From the NCBI GenBank assembly GCA_009760855.2, contig WPIO01000302.1, forward strand, positions 42,293 to 106,292: a stretch of 64,000 nt of DNA. Direction: 5' to 3'. Position numbers and translations under genes: made by a program. The notes below the pieces were generated by a model. The model did no database searches. It was not told where the DNA came from and saw only the letters and a list, made by a program, of their open reading frames with translations. This stretch comes from Cristatella mucedo (Eukaryota; Bryozoa; Phylactolaemata; Cristatellidae). Numbering within the stretch: position 1 is the first letter of the stretch; each line of letters opens with the position of its first letter. Of the stretch, positions 1 to 16,976 are shown one piece after another.

Positions 1-2
1 CA

Positions 3-12
3 TTTATTTATA
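3..12 (-). promoter_or_regulatory. TATA box of the off-window third copy
   Basis: TATAAATAAA on the minus strand. It is identical to the element at 27381-27390 upstream of gene A, and the matching site upstream of gene B is TACAAATAAA. Position and conservation support a core promoter element; transcription start is not determined. Confidence 0.55.
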
Positions 13-839
13 CGGACCTACCGCATCGGCTGGAGATTTTTAGCCTAATTCACAGAGTTCCCAGAATTGCTGAGCTAGTGGTTGTGTACGAAGACCGATT
101 TCCACAATCCCTGGACAAGATGCCTATACCACTTGTCAATGCTGTCAGCTGAAACTGACTCGCGAGTGATATTTCGCGGTAAACTTTTGTCCTGCAGTCT
201 TTCACTCAGATTTTGGGAGCCAATTGCATGCAGGCTGCTTGAGACCCATCCGGCACGCCTAGAGATAGACGAGGAACTGAAGAAGGGCCAAGGCGACGGT
301 GCAGAGAGGAGTGCCTTCTAGCTTTCCATGTGGTCTGGTGGCTGATAGAGCCTAAAACTGTGCATCAAAAGTGCTCGAACTAGCGTCAAACCTCCTTAGC
401 CTAACTGTCCCTCCGCACAATAATGGCGTTACCTGTATGCAGAAAATCTTTGCCCGTTCCAGGGATTCCCGATGCTTTATCAGTTTGTCCTAGCCCAACG
501 GCAGGTTTGCCACCATTCGGTTCCTCGCTGCAAGCTGCAAGTCATTGTTTCATTGACCGCGAAGCTAAGCCCTTTAATGCTCTAGTAAAATATGTTCGGA
601 CCGTGTTCAATATAAATTGTATTTCACATTGCCAGCCTGATGCTTTACGGCAGGCTTATTTACACCCATCTGGTTAACTAACATCCTCCTTCTGGAAAAC
701 CCGCGGCCAGTTTCGCAATTAAGGCGAGCGGGCAGGAAGAGATGTTTAACTTTTCTCAGAGATTTTCCACGCCAGTTTCGGGCAGCTCTATTGACAGTGT
801 AGCTACGACGTAAGCATTGACACAACTGGTCACCCTTGT

Positions 840-4480
<3,641 letters not shown>

Positions 4481-6320
4481 TCTCCATAGCCTATAAATAT
4501 AACAGGCCTAAGCTTTTTATAGGCTTAATTACAAAGGCTCCATCCATGATTGGTAAATTGACAAACCCTAACAAAAGGCAGCTTGTAATTTACTGTTTCA
4601 CAATTTTCTCTCAGCAAATCAGAATTACTATTCCGTCGTAGCTCTTTACAATAAAAGGAATACATTGGTTCAGACTTCAAAATTAATCATAAGATTGATA
4701 ATTCATGAGAACAGCAATAAGATGCTAAAAAGCCTCAAACTTATTGAAAGGCAGCTTAACTTTATAATAAGAATTGCCAAGATGAGTCACGCTGGTGCAA
4801 TTACTACAACCATTGGGCTCATGTGTTTTCGGTAAAAAAATTTTCCATGCCAAGTTAAAGTAGCTTTTTTCATAATGTGATCAGGTAATGTAACATTTTC
4901 ATTGCATTGAGTTTGCAAGTCCGTTCATCGGCCATGACAATCTAATGAGCTTAGCTTAATTTTTCACGGCACCAACAGTAAATAGGTAATCGCGTGCCTA
5001 CTGTTACTCAGTTACGAAGAGTCTTCTTACGATCTGCAGTCCACTGAAACTATTTGACAATTGAGACTACCATCTTCAAGTTGACTAAGCCACTTATCAG
5101 TTCGCGTGGTAGTGGCGTTGTAGCCATCATTGTAAGAAGAATTGGGAATATTTAGCCCACAGCAGCGCCTGTAATCTGTTTGATTTTGCCTGCTACTTCT
5201 CTAGCTCATTCGACTTTAGAATGCTGGACGTAGTTTATTTCGCCGAAATTAGTCTGCACTGGCTGAAGGCGTTGAACCGCCAAACTATATGTTCCTTTAC
5301 TTGGTCGGAAGTGCCAAGCTGCAAATACATTTCTCACGAACACATACTTATTCCAACCACAATCATTACTATTGGCCTTCTTTGGGAACGGGAAATAATC
5401 CTAATATAAGTTTCTCGAAAGTAGACTCACAAACCTTTCAAAGGCCAATTAATCAAGGCAATATTGTCACGGCGAAGGTCGATTCGTTTTCCCGACTAGC
5501 ATGCACACTAGGTTTGCTCTAGTGCTGCATACTTTAAACCAAACCTTTTTGTAAACAGTAAAATTAATAATAGTATTAAGATGACTAATAAAATAGTTGT
5601 TATCGGAAATTAGTTCAGATAAGCAGGCTGGATGCATGACTCTGCTAATGGTGTGCAGCCGCCATTGGTGTAGTAAGTGAGAACTTGTAAAGGGTATCCT
5701 CATCCTTTACGTTCTGTATCTGTCATCATTTTTCAGTGCCTACTTTAACTTTGGAAGAGTAAGTATTATTATTATTTAGATAATAAAGGGACCTAAAATC
5801 GAGAGACATCTACAAGTCTTCACTTTTGTTTGGTGGCGATCATGTTGTGGGCGGTGAACTAACGATTAATGCAACATGTATGCCATTCCTGACCGACAAA
5901 CCTTGCAACTGAATTGTTCACATACTATTAGACCTTTATTGCACAAGGAAAGACATCTGATTAGTGAATTAAAGAAGTCAAAGCGGAACTTGACAAATTA
6001 ATACGACAGTTTGTAAGTGCAAATCCTATATAACGAGAGCAAAACCGTTCATAAGGCTATATAACTTTAGGTAGGTACACTTGACTATCAAGGTGATGTA
6101 CTCGCTAACTAGAAAAGTTACTGTGGGACGTAACAGCCAGATAAGAGACTAGTGTGTTAGGCAAATAGCTGTTCACGGCACATGTTTAAGAGATTAGGTT
6201 TTTTAGTTTATGAGTTCCGCCAGGTCTGCCCGCAACTAATTGTCTTGTTATATCGTCAATAAATAAATCAAAGCGTGCTGTCACAGTAGTCCAGGTGTCA
6301 GATATACATGCTTTAAGATA

Positions 6321-6462
<142 letters not shown>

Positions 6463-6796
6463 AGGTATACGGTCAGACGAGATGTCACTATTCTTACTCT
6501 GGGGAACGAACTTCATCGACAGGTCAGTAGTGAAACGTTGGAAGGTAGACTTTGATGTGTTTCGAGTAACTGATGTTCAGGTTCCAGAGGGTATTTAGCA
6601 GTGGGGTGAACTTTCTCATATTATTGTTTTGACTGATGTGTAATAGCTTTTTAGCTACGTAGAGAACTAGGTTAAAAGCGAAACACTTGTAGATATGCTA
6701 GGTTAAGGTCAAGGCAAGAAAAATATTAGTTAAGTCTTAAGCCGTGGAATCGTGGTTACCAAATTTTAGGTGCAGCAGCAAATCATACGCAGTTAA

Positions 6797-6979
6797 TAAG
6801 TAAATAAATAAATCCTAGCTGATTAAACAGCCTCTTTTTGTATAGCGACTGAAGAGCCGTTACGGCTATCACCACCGCTTGCAATGGCGATAAAGAATCG
6901 CCCACCAAAGGAATCGATCCCACGACCTCGGGACCGAGGTCGTGAAAGCAACCGCTTTACCTAGTGCGCCATCACGGCT
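6797..6979 (-). mobile_element. tRNA-derived SINE with 7-base target-site duplication
   Basis: On the minus strand the head reads GCCGTGATGGCGCACTAGGT, like a tRNA A box, and downstream GGTCGTGGGATCGATTCC resembles a B box. The 3' end is a TTTA repeat. CAGTTAA occurs directly on both sides, at 6790-6796 and 6980-6986. The older partner locus near 3219-3226 lacks the element. Related copies are at about 13345-13490 and 43450-43600. It is a SINE rather than a functional tRNA: the tRNA arms are degenerate and an unrelated body follows the head. Confidence 0.8.
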
Positions 6980-8639
6980 CAGTTAACCTGTATTAGGCTT
7001 CATTTCTGTCTAGGCACTTTACTCGTGATGTATAGGAAGCGTTCTCATTCGAAAAATGGAATCGGGACGATAAATAACATGCAAAGCTGTCCTTATATCA
7101 ATTTATTGAGCACTGCAAGTTGCAGACACACAAATATACTAGCTTTTCAGAAGAACTAAAAAATGTCTCAGGAAATTGAAGTGGAGCAACACCGTTCGTT
7201 CATACAGTAAGCCCCCCCCCGTATAAGTTAAAATGAAGACCTACAAAATGTCATCCTCAACTCAGTCTAAAGCTCGAGAACTAAACTGAACCTAGGTACC
7301 ATTTTAGTCCACATATTCCTCTGGCCAGCATGATGGCAGTTTTATGCTTGGTAAGACTATTGCAGTTCAATAATTACACCTATTTTTATTATTACGGCTT
7401 TGAAAATTGTAGTTCTACCTTACTGATCTGGATTTTCTTTAGTTCTCAGTAAAACCATGTTTCAATCTAGCTGGAAGATATTGTTCATATGGGCTTGGTA
7501 AAATGATAGTCCCACTCTAATTTCGGAATAAACACTTGCCACCTTTTGATTTTCTTAAGGAAGTCACAATTACAGATACAAACTGGGACAGTACTGAACA
7601 AGCGTGCTGTCTTCCACTGCGAATCAAATTAAGCATGTACCCTATAACTAATGACACATTTGTAATCCAAAAGATGCTCACAATCTGCCCACCCACGGTT
7701 GCCTCAAGCTCGATACTATTCTCATTCTAACGAACGAGGAAGCTCGTGAACTATAATTAGCATGCACAGTCATGGTGATGCAACATGCAGCTTACGAGAA
7801 CTCTGTTGAGAAATCTTGCTTTGGCTTGCCAGCCGTTCCTTCCACTTTTTCCAGCAACCGTTGGGAAATTGCAGTTAAAGTTGAGGTCTAATGCCTTGTT
7901 TAATTTGAAGCCTATCCAATTCTATTATCACCGTAGTCTAGAGAACTGGAATTCTAGCGATCCTTGGTGTTAGGCTTAGTGAAACTTAGTAAAGATCATT
8001 ATGAAGGCGGTTTCATTTTGTTGGTGACTTTTAACGCTTTACGTACGTGGCATACTCTTAGGCCCGAGGCAGTGGAACGTCGTTTTTGTTCTCAAAGAGT
8101 TTTCAGTTCTTTGTGAATCCGATATATTAGCTTATAAGTCTTTTTCTTTGCAACAAAACAAGCTGAAATGCCGAAGACCTTTCCAGTGATTGTTATTGAC
8201 TAAACTAAAACCATAAAGCGGTGAATTCCAACTCGCAAGTCGTCTTGGACTGTCATTTTACAAAGCCGTTATACACTTTAACGTGTTTAGCCAGATAGTC
8301 ATGGTTTGATTGCATCGCTACTGAGGAAGGTAGATGCTCGAGAATCTTATAACTTGGTTTCAGAGAGCCCCAGAAAATCCTGCAAACTAAGGTAAAGTTC
8401 TATGGCCTAAGCCTTACTAATAATGAACATAGTACGTCAAATTTACATGTGAAAAAGTCGTACTAAGTATGGAAAAACTTGGACTTTAACCAGAATGACC
8501 CATTCAACATTTAACTATTAATCATTGGCTGAGATCTAAATAATTTAAAGGCTCTGTTAGAATTGAGTTTGTCTTAATCTCAAAATAAACACTCACTTAT
8601 AGTCTTAAAATCAGTGAGGTTCCACTGGATTTTCTTGGT

Positions 8640-9225
8640 AGGGTAACTCACGAAGGGCGCGCCTACGTAGCGGACGAGTTCGCAGTCTGGTCGGCCGCTT
8701 TAAGCGAAATAAGCCATGAACAGGATAGCGTCCGCACGGAAGGACCGACTGACGGACAGGAAGCGCGGAGCAAACGGTGCCGAGATTCACGTGACCCGGG
8801 CTGCAATTTGCCTATCCTCGCTAATAGCCGGCGGAATCCTTCTGCGGTCTGGGCTTGTGCGGTCAGTCGGACCGCAGCTGCTATTGATGCTGTGTGCTCC
8901 AATAAGCAGCGGCAGCCCGGGCGGAAGCTAGCTCAGCACCTCGCTGCAACCGCGAGAGCACCGCAGTGCCTTTTTCGCCGAAGCCATTGCACAAAGGCTA
9001 ACCTTCGGAGAACGCGAACCACGTCAGGGTTCAGACGCCATGTTGAACGAAGAAGTTCGGTGTAAGGCAACGTCGACCGTCGAGTTGATGGGCGGTCGAC
9101 TAGAGGGACGGAGTACTACGGAGATTGTCGCAGTGGCGTGGCTAGTGCGTTGTATCCAACTAATTTGTGATAGTGCTGAGTAGCAGTGAATAAAGAGGAC
9201 TGGGTAATGCTGGCATTCCGTCATG
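8640..9225. other. GC-rich, CpG-rich island of unknown nature
   Basis: This block is clearly richer in GC and CpG than its flanks. The plus strand carries AATAAA at about 9190 near its right end. Several short frames overlap on both strands and none resembles a known family. It has no evident partner in the other duplicated unit. It could be a solo LTR, part of an old element, or an untranslated exon or CpG island of an unrecognised gene. Confidence 0.3.
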
Positions 9226-10040
9226 ATTTAGCTCGCTGTGTCTCGGCAAAATTGAGATGCAGAGCAGTTGCAAAAGAAATATATCATTTACGGAGTTATT
9301 GAATGGTAAAAAGTCCCTGTTAAGTATCGCTGATTTTTGCAGAAGAATGCGATAAGGTAGTTGGCGTCAACTTTTGTGCATGAAGACCTCAGAATAACTG
9401 AACTTACGGCTTCTTTACGCTTCTATGCTGTAATTTCGCGCGCCAGCAAAGTTTCCGGCGTTGCAGCGTAATCTTAAGAAATTAGGATAATTTCATATTT
9501 GGATAAGGCATCCAAAGAGTTTTAGAATTTCAAACTTTAATTTATCTGAATAAAGAGGCAGCTGCCACCATCCAAACTGCGAAGCATCAGTCGACTGGAA
9601 TTCACTCCTAAGATTATTTTACGAATTTTGGTTCCTAAACGTGACATGCGTCGGCTTCGTAATTTTTTCTTGCATACCTATTATTTTAATAGCCAATTTA
9701 TCAGTTCACCTATATGATAAATGATTTCTAAGGCATCCACTATGAAATATTGTACTTCAGGTGCCTGAATAGCTGAGTATATTAAGGCTAGCAGCCGAAC
9801 TGTTAAAATTGCCCACGTGAAAATCAAAGGACATGGAATACCTAAAAACTAAAAAAGTTTTGGCGAAGGCTAGTTGCTAGGACACTCATGGTCGGCAAAT
9901 TCTTGATCGAGGCTCTGCACAGCTGTTACTGAACGGCGTCATTAGCTGATTAAGGCCGAAAAGACTTCATGAAAATATTGTGTTCCATTTCCTCGTTTTT
10001 AGTTCACAATTAAACCTTCGAGCATCGCTGCCCAGTTGCT
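9226..10040. other. Intergenic stretch, nothing recognised
   Basis: AT-rich DNA with no conserved frame, repeat or RNA-like structure that I can support. Confidence 0.5.
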
Positions 10041-10044
10041 GGCA

Positions 10045-12240
10045 CTTCTGGTCACAATTCGGGTTTGCATTCTTTTTGTGCTCGCTCTTCACGATTCAGG
10101 TCGTGGGTTTCACTTTGATATTGCAAGACATCCATAGGGCATTGCATTGAATCGTGAGCTGATCTTTCACGTTCCAAGGTGCAGCCCAAGGCCTGTGCAA
10201 CCTCAATAGCCGTCGAGCGATGGCTATTTTGCACGCAGACAGAACGCCCATAGGAAGTTGTATTTGAGGAGAGACGGCAACATTCCTGCTCTGGTTACCG
10301 TACCAATCGGAAAGAGTAAAAAAATGGTGTCAGCATCTGCCTATATTCACATTAAAAAAATTTAGAAATTCTTTACAGTTTAGGGTTTAGGATTTTGTGT
10401 TATAGAAATAAAGTTTACATGTTGGGGCTTAGGAATTGAGTGTTTTGTTGATGGTACGGTTAAGGGTTGAGGGTTTAGGAATTAAGATTATTGAGAGAGA
10501 CAAACGGTTTTGTCATATAGCAGACCGAGATATTCGATATAGCAATTGCAAGCGACTGCCAATCCACATGCTGGCCACACCCGACAACAGAAACAAAAAG
10601 TGAGCACACTCCTCGCGGACACAGCACAAATCAGTCATTTAAAATTACCAAATGCATACAACATGAATATTGTCACTCACAGTAACAATTTTTGAGAATA
10701 AAGAAGCTGTAAGTTCTTGTATATCTGCAATAGCTATTATTTATCCTTCTGGCCCAGTAAGGTCGTTGGGGATGTCGGCGAGAATTAATGAAGCAGGGCG
10801 AAAAATCTACCTGAAGTTAGTAGCCTATCAAAATACGAACTCCACTTGGACACGTATACCACGTTGCATATTGAAACTGGATGAAACTTATCAAAAACTA
10901 AGAATGATTCCAGGAACGCGAATCGGCAGCAGTATTGCAGAGGGGCTGCAATGAAGAAATACCGAAAAAACAGTGGAGTGATGTTGACGGAAGCCGATGG
11001 AGCCGACCAGTCTAAATACGTCTTAGGTATTTTCAAAGCTGGAGTCTGCACACCTTAAAAGTTAGCTATAGATCGCTTCAGCCTCTAGCAACCAAGTTAG
11101 ACTCCACTAGTTCCGCTAAAGCACTAGCTGTGCTACCTAACTTCCGTGTCTCCTTAATATAGTCTTCAGACGAGTTTTAAAATCGAGAAATGAACGCTTA
11201 ATGTCTCGTTGCTTTAGCAACAGTGGTAGCTGCTGGTAGATTTGATTGCACTGCAGATTTCGCCTTTTATTAACCGACCAGTTAATAATTATTCAGCAGA
11301 GATTTTTCTATGCATCAAAAGATCTAAATCTGAACTAAACCATACCAATGAACCGACTGACAGTCAAGCAGTACCTGGGGTAAATGTCTTTGGGCGGCTA
11401 ACAAGAATGCCAAAATCGACATGCTTCATGCTCACCCTCTGCAACTTGCAGTGGTGATTACTAGCTCGATGCATTCATTCAGTACCGATCGATGCAACAG
11501 TTTCATGAATAACAATGTTTATCACTAGCTAACATCAACATTGAATACGAAACTAAATTATAATTTATCAATCAGATTAAAATCGGAAATTGAACTTCCG
11601 TATCTGACAATCTTATCATATTCTTTGGTTCGTTTCCAAGGCTGCTTCACACAACAGGTGGGTTGCTTCATTTTACTCGCCATTGATAAAAACGTGTCTA
11701 TGTTATATCGTTTTAAGAAATTATTGCTTCGTTTGGTAAGGATTCTCTAATTGAGAAGATATCAGCTTAAGTATTTCAATATAATGCAAGTCAGAGATTT
11801 TTTTAACCGACAATTCATCCTAGTGAGCGTGCTTAGACCTGTAAAAACAAATGGCCAGCTTAGAGTAATTGTATTTGATAGTAATGGCCTGCTCGCTGTG
11901 GATAGCCGACTTCGTCAGTGCATAATCAATCTAAGGCTACTTGACTTGGCCACTTTTGAGGTTGAGAATGAGCCAACGACCTTCAAGTCTCTAGCTTGTA
12001 AAAAATAAGGAATGTGCTGCAATCATTTTGCATAGCTTTTCCTCAATGCAAGCGAAGGGCATTGAGCCTCCCTCAATAGGCCACGATATGGTAGCAGCGG
12101 TTACTCTGCAAGACTTACGACTAACCAACCTCAACGATGATTGAGCCGGATCCAAGATTTAAAAACACAACCCGCCTCTGCACACCAATCGTTATTATCG
12201 CTTGTAGGAGCTTTTCAAAAGGTATTTTAAAGCAAAATCT
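10045..12240. repeat. Intergenic block shared with the gene-B unit (40.75-43.29 kb)
   Basis: Collinear similarity to 40.75-43.29 kb, for example AAGGCCTGTGCA at 10189 with 40769, CTAGCTAACATCAACATTGA at 11526 with 42497, and the GACCCGCCTCTGCAC-like stretch near 12170 with 43210. It lies at the 3' side of gene A just as its partner lies at the 3' side of gene B, so both belong to the ~30-kb duplicated unit. Short open frames in the two copies are not conserved, so I call no gene. Confidence 0.75.
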
Positions 12241-12700
12241 GGATGGACGTTTGTGACAGCCCTTTGCACGACCTGTCGCCGGGCTGGGTAGGGCGACCGA
12301 TCAACAAACAAGTCTGCTGGCTCCAACACCGAAGCCTTACTTTCAAGCTACGCCGGCCAAGCCCAGTCTACACACACTAGATGGCTGCCGGCGTCGAGGG
12401 ATCTAGCCCTCCCCTCCCGTTCTACTCCCTCGGCAGCCCTTATATTCCATGCATGCATTGCTAGATTCCATGCATGAACAGTCGGGACATTGTTCGTTCC
12501 GAACCCGCCCGACAGCTGGCTGCAGTTTATGGTAGATTGATGTCCCCCACAGATGCCGCCAATGCATGGATTTGGGCAGGACTGCCCAGTCATCGTCTGC
12601 CCTTCCACCGGTCGTGAGCTTGCGGCTGCGTAGGCAGTCTGAGAGCCCTCGCAAGGTCTTCCCAGTGCTCGCAGGCTGCAAGAGTCGTGTTCCTTCTCAA
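12240..12700. mobile_element. About 460-bp GC-rich insertion, absent from the gene-B unit
   Basis: Similarity to the gene-B unit runs up to about 12240 (partner about 43270) and resumes at CTTTATATTGATTACC near 12702 (partner 43284). The sequence between is extra in this unit and is GC-rich. It contains two overlapping minus-strand frames of about 90 codons, one with a CPDC motif, that I cannot assign to a family. It may be a fragment of a transposon or retrogene. No terminal repeats or target duplication are obvious. Confidence 0.45.
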
Positions 12701-13344
12701 CTTTATATTGATTACCTTTCTCCTTGCTATGACGCCATGGACGCCCGGGCTTTGCTGTGGTGCAAACTGGTGTAGCTGCTTGATTTGGTTCGTTTTAAAT
12801 TTTCCTCCAAAATAAAACAAATTTGTAATTCTCTTTAAATTTGAGTAGAGAGTAAAAGATAATGCTGACAGTTAAAAAATTTAGGCTAGGTAGCCCGGCA
12901 ATTACAATGAGGCTCATTGGAAATGAAATCTTTGTCTCACCATGTAGCTCCCTTGGGGAATCAGAGGAACGAACACAACGAGGTTACTTAAAACTGGTCA
13001 GCAGAAGAACTTTTTGTCCAAGCAAGTTAATATTGCAAGGATAATTGAATTTCGTATCGAAAGACTTTTCCAAACTGCAGACACTGCAAACACCTTCTTG
13101 AGTTCTCTTGCATCTGCTAATTAGACTTAATAGAATGTATACGTAAATATTATTAATTATTAATGTATAATTGTAAACAGAATATTCATTATAATTAGAC
13201 TCATCTTTTAGTTTTGTGCCTGCTTCATTCGGGTCTAATTCTACAATTGGCGATAGAGTATAGTGATCTACTGCTAATATTATAACCAAATCTTTTTCCC
13301 TTAATATAAAGCGTCTTTGCTCATAGTTGTTGCTTCGGGTTTAC

Positions 13345-13490
13345 TCTAAAAAGGCCGCGATATCATACGATTTAAAGTACTCGCTCTTCGTGACCGAGGA
13401 AGTGGGTTAGTATCCTGCAGTCGGCGATCCTTTATAGCCCAGTTCAAGTGGTGGTGGTAGCCTAGGGGCTCTCGTGTCGCTATACAATGA
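13345..13490 (+). mobile_element. Degenerate SINE, same family as 6797-6979
   Basis: GCCGCGATATCATACG near 13352 corresponds to the tRNA-like head, and GTGGTGGTAGCC followed by GTCGCTATAC matches the SINE body. Divergence is higher than between the other two copies, and the A and B boxes have decayed. Confidence 0.55.
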
Positions 13491-14955
13491 GGACGTCAAA
13501 TTGGCTATACGGGGCTCTTCCCACCATACGCATGCGATAGACTCGCTTATTGCTTGCCAAGTACAATTTGTCGAGGCAATTCCTCCTATTATTACGCCTT
13601 GGAACATAGACTTTTCGTAACTGGCTGTGTTTTCATTACTCAACAAGTAAATTCAGAGAGCTTACCACACGGGAGTCAAGCATTATATCCTTATCCAATA
13701 CTCACCCAACAAGAAAGCACGATAGATGAGATCAAGATACACGATTGTTCACCAAACTCAGCAATCTGTGTTTATTCTCCAAAAGCATTATACTGATGCC
13801 TTCATGCCAGACGTTTTGTACATCGCCCTGTCACTGGAAGCGGCAGCTCTTAAGCATCGTTCATAGGCGCCAGCAGAAGTATTGTATGTTGATAGTGACC
13901 GGCAAAGCATTCAGCTTGCTAATTCAACTCATAAGCTAACTTACCTAATCTTATGGTGAGTTTCGTATCTGTACCATCTCCGTGAGGATGAGTGTTTGAC
14001 TAGTTGTGGATTTATCCGATTGTCATTAGCACGACTACGAAGGGCTGTTATTAATACTACCAATTCGACAAGTGCATTAACACGATTATTTGGGACTGTC
14101 CCTTATCTAGAGCCAATGTAGTTTGGCTGGTGTAGGATCCTCCCGGCAGCATTACCTAGTTCCGCCTGTGCATTGTGTGCCTCTGACTAATAAACTGTTA
14201 TGCCCGCGACGTTCTCCCTCGTTGCACTGGGTCAATAGGGTTAGGCATAGTGACCAAGACTGGGTATGACAGACTAGGGGAGCTCTAGCAGGAATAGGCT
14301 GGCCACTCCCATCCGTTCGGCTACACATCTGCCTATCTAACTCGAGACCATTGCAATATATCGTGTAACCCCAAATGTCGTCAGTTCACCTTAAGCTGAT
14401 CTGTGATTGGTCTAAGGAACTGCTTTCTCCCTATCGCTATTAGTTAAATGTGCCTGATTGGTACTGCCGTCGTCTGTTAACTGCCTCTGCCAAGGAAACA
14501 GGATATTGGGGAGCTTGATTAAGCGAAGCATAATAAATACAACATTAACGACTCTAGTACCCACATGCCCATACGGTAAGAACTAGCAGCAGAGAAGCAC
14601 ACGCTGTGAGGGAAGAACAGGTGGTTTTTGAATCACTCTAAAGTCACGGAATCTGGGGAATGTCTTAATGTGGGTTTAAATCGAGCTCCAGGATTTAGGA
14701 GCATCGGATGTGAAGGCCAGATTTCAGAGGGATTTAAGAGTTTCTGCAAGGCACAACTAAATCTCCAGGGTCAGTTGAGTAGCAGGTGTAAAGGAACGGC
14801 AAGGAGTAAGTAGGTTAGATAACCAAGCCAAAGTAGGAGAGTTTAAGGATCAACTAGTAAGTAAAAAAACTTTGAAAATGATGCTATCACTGTGGAATAG
14901 AACCCAGCACAGATAGCTAAAAAAGTGGTGTGATGCTGCAGTTGTAAATATCTGC
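13490..14955. other. 3' flank of gene A, degenerate LINE-like traces
   Basis: No intact gene. From about 14590 to 14850 the sequence resembles the reverse complement of a family-2 LINE 3' coding region, heavily decayed, and parts match 44.25-44.65 kb beyond gene B (for example CTTGATTAAG near 14514 and 44374). Confidence 0.4.
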
Positions 14956-14958
14956 ATT

Positions 14959-15119
14959 TTAGATAATCTCTTGGTAAAATCGACGGTCAGGCAATCCCAA
15001 GTGATACTTACATTGCTGGCAGCTCCTCTTACAGCTGTTAAGCATGTAACCTGGATTCTTAGTGCACTCGCCTGATCTCGCCCAGCCGGGGCAGTATAGA
15101 CTGCTGTCAAGACAGCCAT
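14959..15119 (-). CDS. Gene A exon 9: second ShKT domain and C-terminal tail
   Basis: Acceptor TTACAG, then a ShKT module with cysteines in GCLDSSLYC, WARSGEC, and CKRSCQQC. The frame continues 16 codons past the last cysteine to TAA at 14959-14961. Gene B has a tail of exactly the same length, which supports this as the terminal exon. The caveat is a good donor-like GTAAGT directly inside the last cysteine codon at 15011. Confidence 0.7.
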
Positions 15120-16959
15120 CTGTAACATGAAGATGAAAACGGTCAAAGTCGTCAGGTAGTGCTAAGTTAAATGTGAACTTGTAGTAGTCGTTCGAAATTT
15201 TATCTTATAGTACACAGTAGCCAATCTTTGAAACATGTTGGCAATATTGCGGCTTTGGATTGTAATCACGATTGAGAACTTCAAAGCAGGCAACCTGAGT
15301 TCCCCATACAGGACCACTGGAGCACGTAGGAAGAGATCGAATGTGCCCACTCCTGCATGAGATCTTGAAGCTGCTGCATTACTTGCTGCATGACTGACTT
15401 CGTGGCTGCTGAAGCAGAAACTTGTCTTTGTTTCATTCTTGCTGCTTTCCGCCAACGAATTAGCTTTGCTCTGCTCAAGTGCTTTTCTAAAACGCCACCG
15501 TCTTAAAATAATGCTGCTGGAAGTTCCGCCAGGCTAATTCTAGCTTAATTTCGTCCTGTCTGTGACACTCTGGGCGGCAGCCTTTGGCCATCTGGCTCCA
15601 CAGCCCCATTAAGTGAGCAGGTCAGTGTAATGAAGAAAGGGAACCTTTCGCTTGAACAAGCAACATGACAATATACTCTGCATGATTTCGGTGTGTTAAT
15701 CACCGACTCCTTTTCAACTTGTGCTCCACAAATCTAATGATGACAATACAAGTGAATGGTAGACCGACCAGACAGGGCAAAAAAACCTGCTATCAAAGTC
15801 ACACCTAATCTGACTATTCCATTCTTTTTGTAGGCGGACCTTCATAGTGGAGAAATAAATGGAAATTCGAAGATGCTAGGACGGGCCCTGTAGAGGCAAT
15901 GTGATTGCCTTCAACTATTCCTTACTGGGGACGCCAGACTTTGTTGCTATACCCGATGAACAGTTTAGCATATAGTGTTTTTGCCTATTCTGCTACTAAT
16001 GTAGCAAGACAAAGAATTTCCTGTTCTCTTTGCAACTTTCTACGTAGCTGCCTGACCGATTGCATGGCTGCAAACGAATCAAAGACTAAAGAACACAATG
16101 CAAATGGTAGCACAGATGACGGGTGATTGACATTGCATGAACAATTTTTGCATTGATAGCACTCAAAGAAGACTGATGATCGTAGATCAATTAAAATGTA
16201 TGACACTTCACCGAAGATTGCAAAGTATGCAAGCGAGTAGTAACTTCTAAAGGCTCATAAAATAGGACAGGGTGGTTTCTGGCTTATTTACATCAGCGTG
16301 AGGTGGCTAACTCTGTAAAGTCAGGACGCTAATAAGAAATTAGCTGAAGACACATTAGAACACACGTCGGATAACTGAAAAATCAACATTTCGCATGCCC
16401 ATTTTATAAGTTCTAAGCCATTCCTTATGCTATCGCACAGCCTAATCCTACTAGCAATAACTAAGGAAAAGAGTGCAATGAGTTAACGGAAACCTTAAAT
16501 ATTTCCAGCAAACCCATGAATTAATTAGCTATATTTAGCTTAGATTTGAGTACGTATTTAAATTAATCTGTATTTAGACTAGAATGAAATTATTTCATGA
16601 CATTTTGCATGCAAAGCTCGCATAAAGTAGATTGCAAATTTTAGTCATAAAAATACTATTAATAACAGGTAAGCTGTATTATGTATCCTGGCACTTCGGA
16701 AGTCAGTTTTAGATCTGCCAGGTTATCAGTAACAAAGAATTTTAGACATGCATGGTATCAAACAAACAAAACCAATAGATAATATTACTTAAGCATGCAT
16801 ACTAAAGTTAATATGAAGACACTCGTGGCCACCTGTTGATCCACAGCAAGTAACATGCACTGCATCATGCATGGCTAACCAAGCGAAGCAAACCGGAACA
16901 AAGAAAAAGCGAATTCGCTAGAGCAAATATAAAGCTGCTCGGAAGAGAGTGTTTATAGC

Positions 16960-16976
16960 GGGGGGGGGGGGGGGGG
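16960..16976 (+). repeat. Poly-G tract of 17
   Basis: An uninterrupted run of 17 G within intron 8 of gene A. It is prone to length error and G-quadruplex formation if flanked by other G runs; none are adjacent. Confidence 0.9.

Noticed and set aside
6797-6979. Functional tRNA gene
   Set aside because: A and B boxes are present, but the cloverleaf is degenerate, an unrelated body and tail follow, and target duplications flank it: a SINE.
9061-9223. Possible short solo LTR (starts TGTAAGG, ends CCGTCA, has AATAAA)
   Set aside because: No flanking target duplication and no second copy in the window.
12403-12681. 92-codon minus-strand frame as a gene
   Set aside because: Within a unit-specific insertion, no recognised domain, overlapping an alternative frame of similar length.
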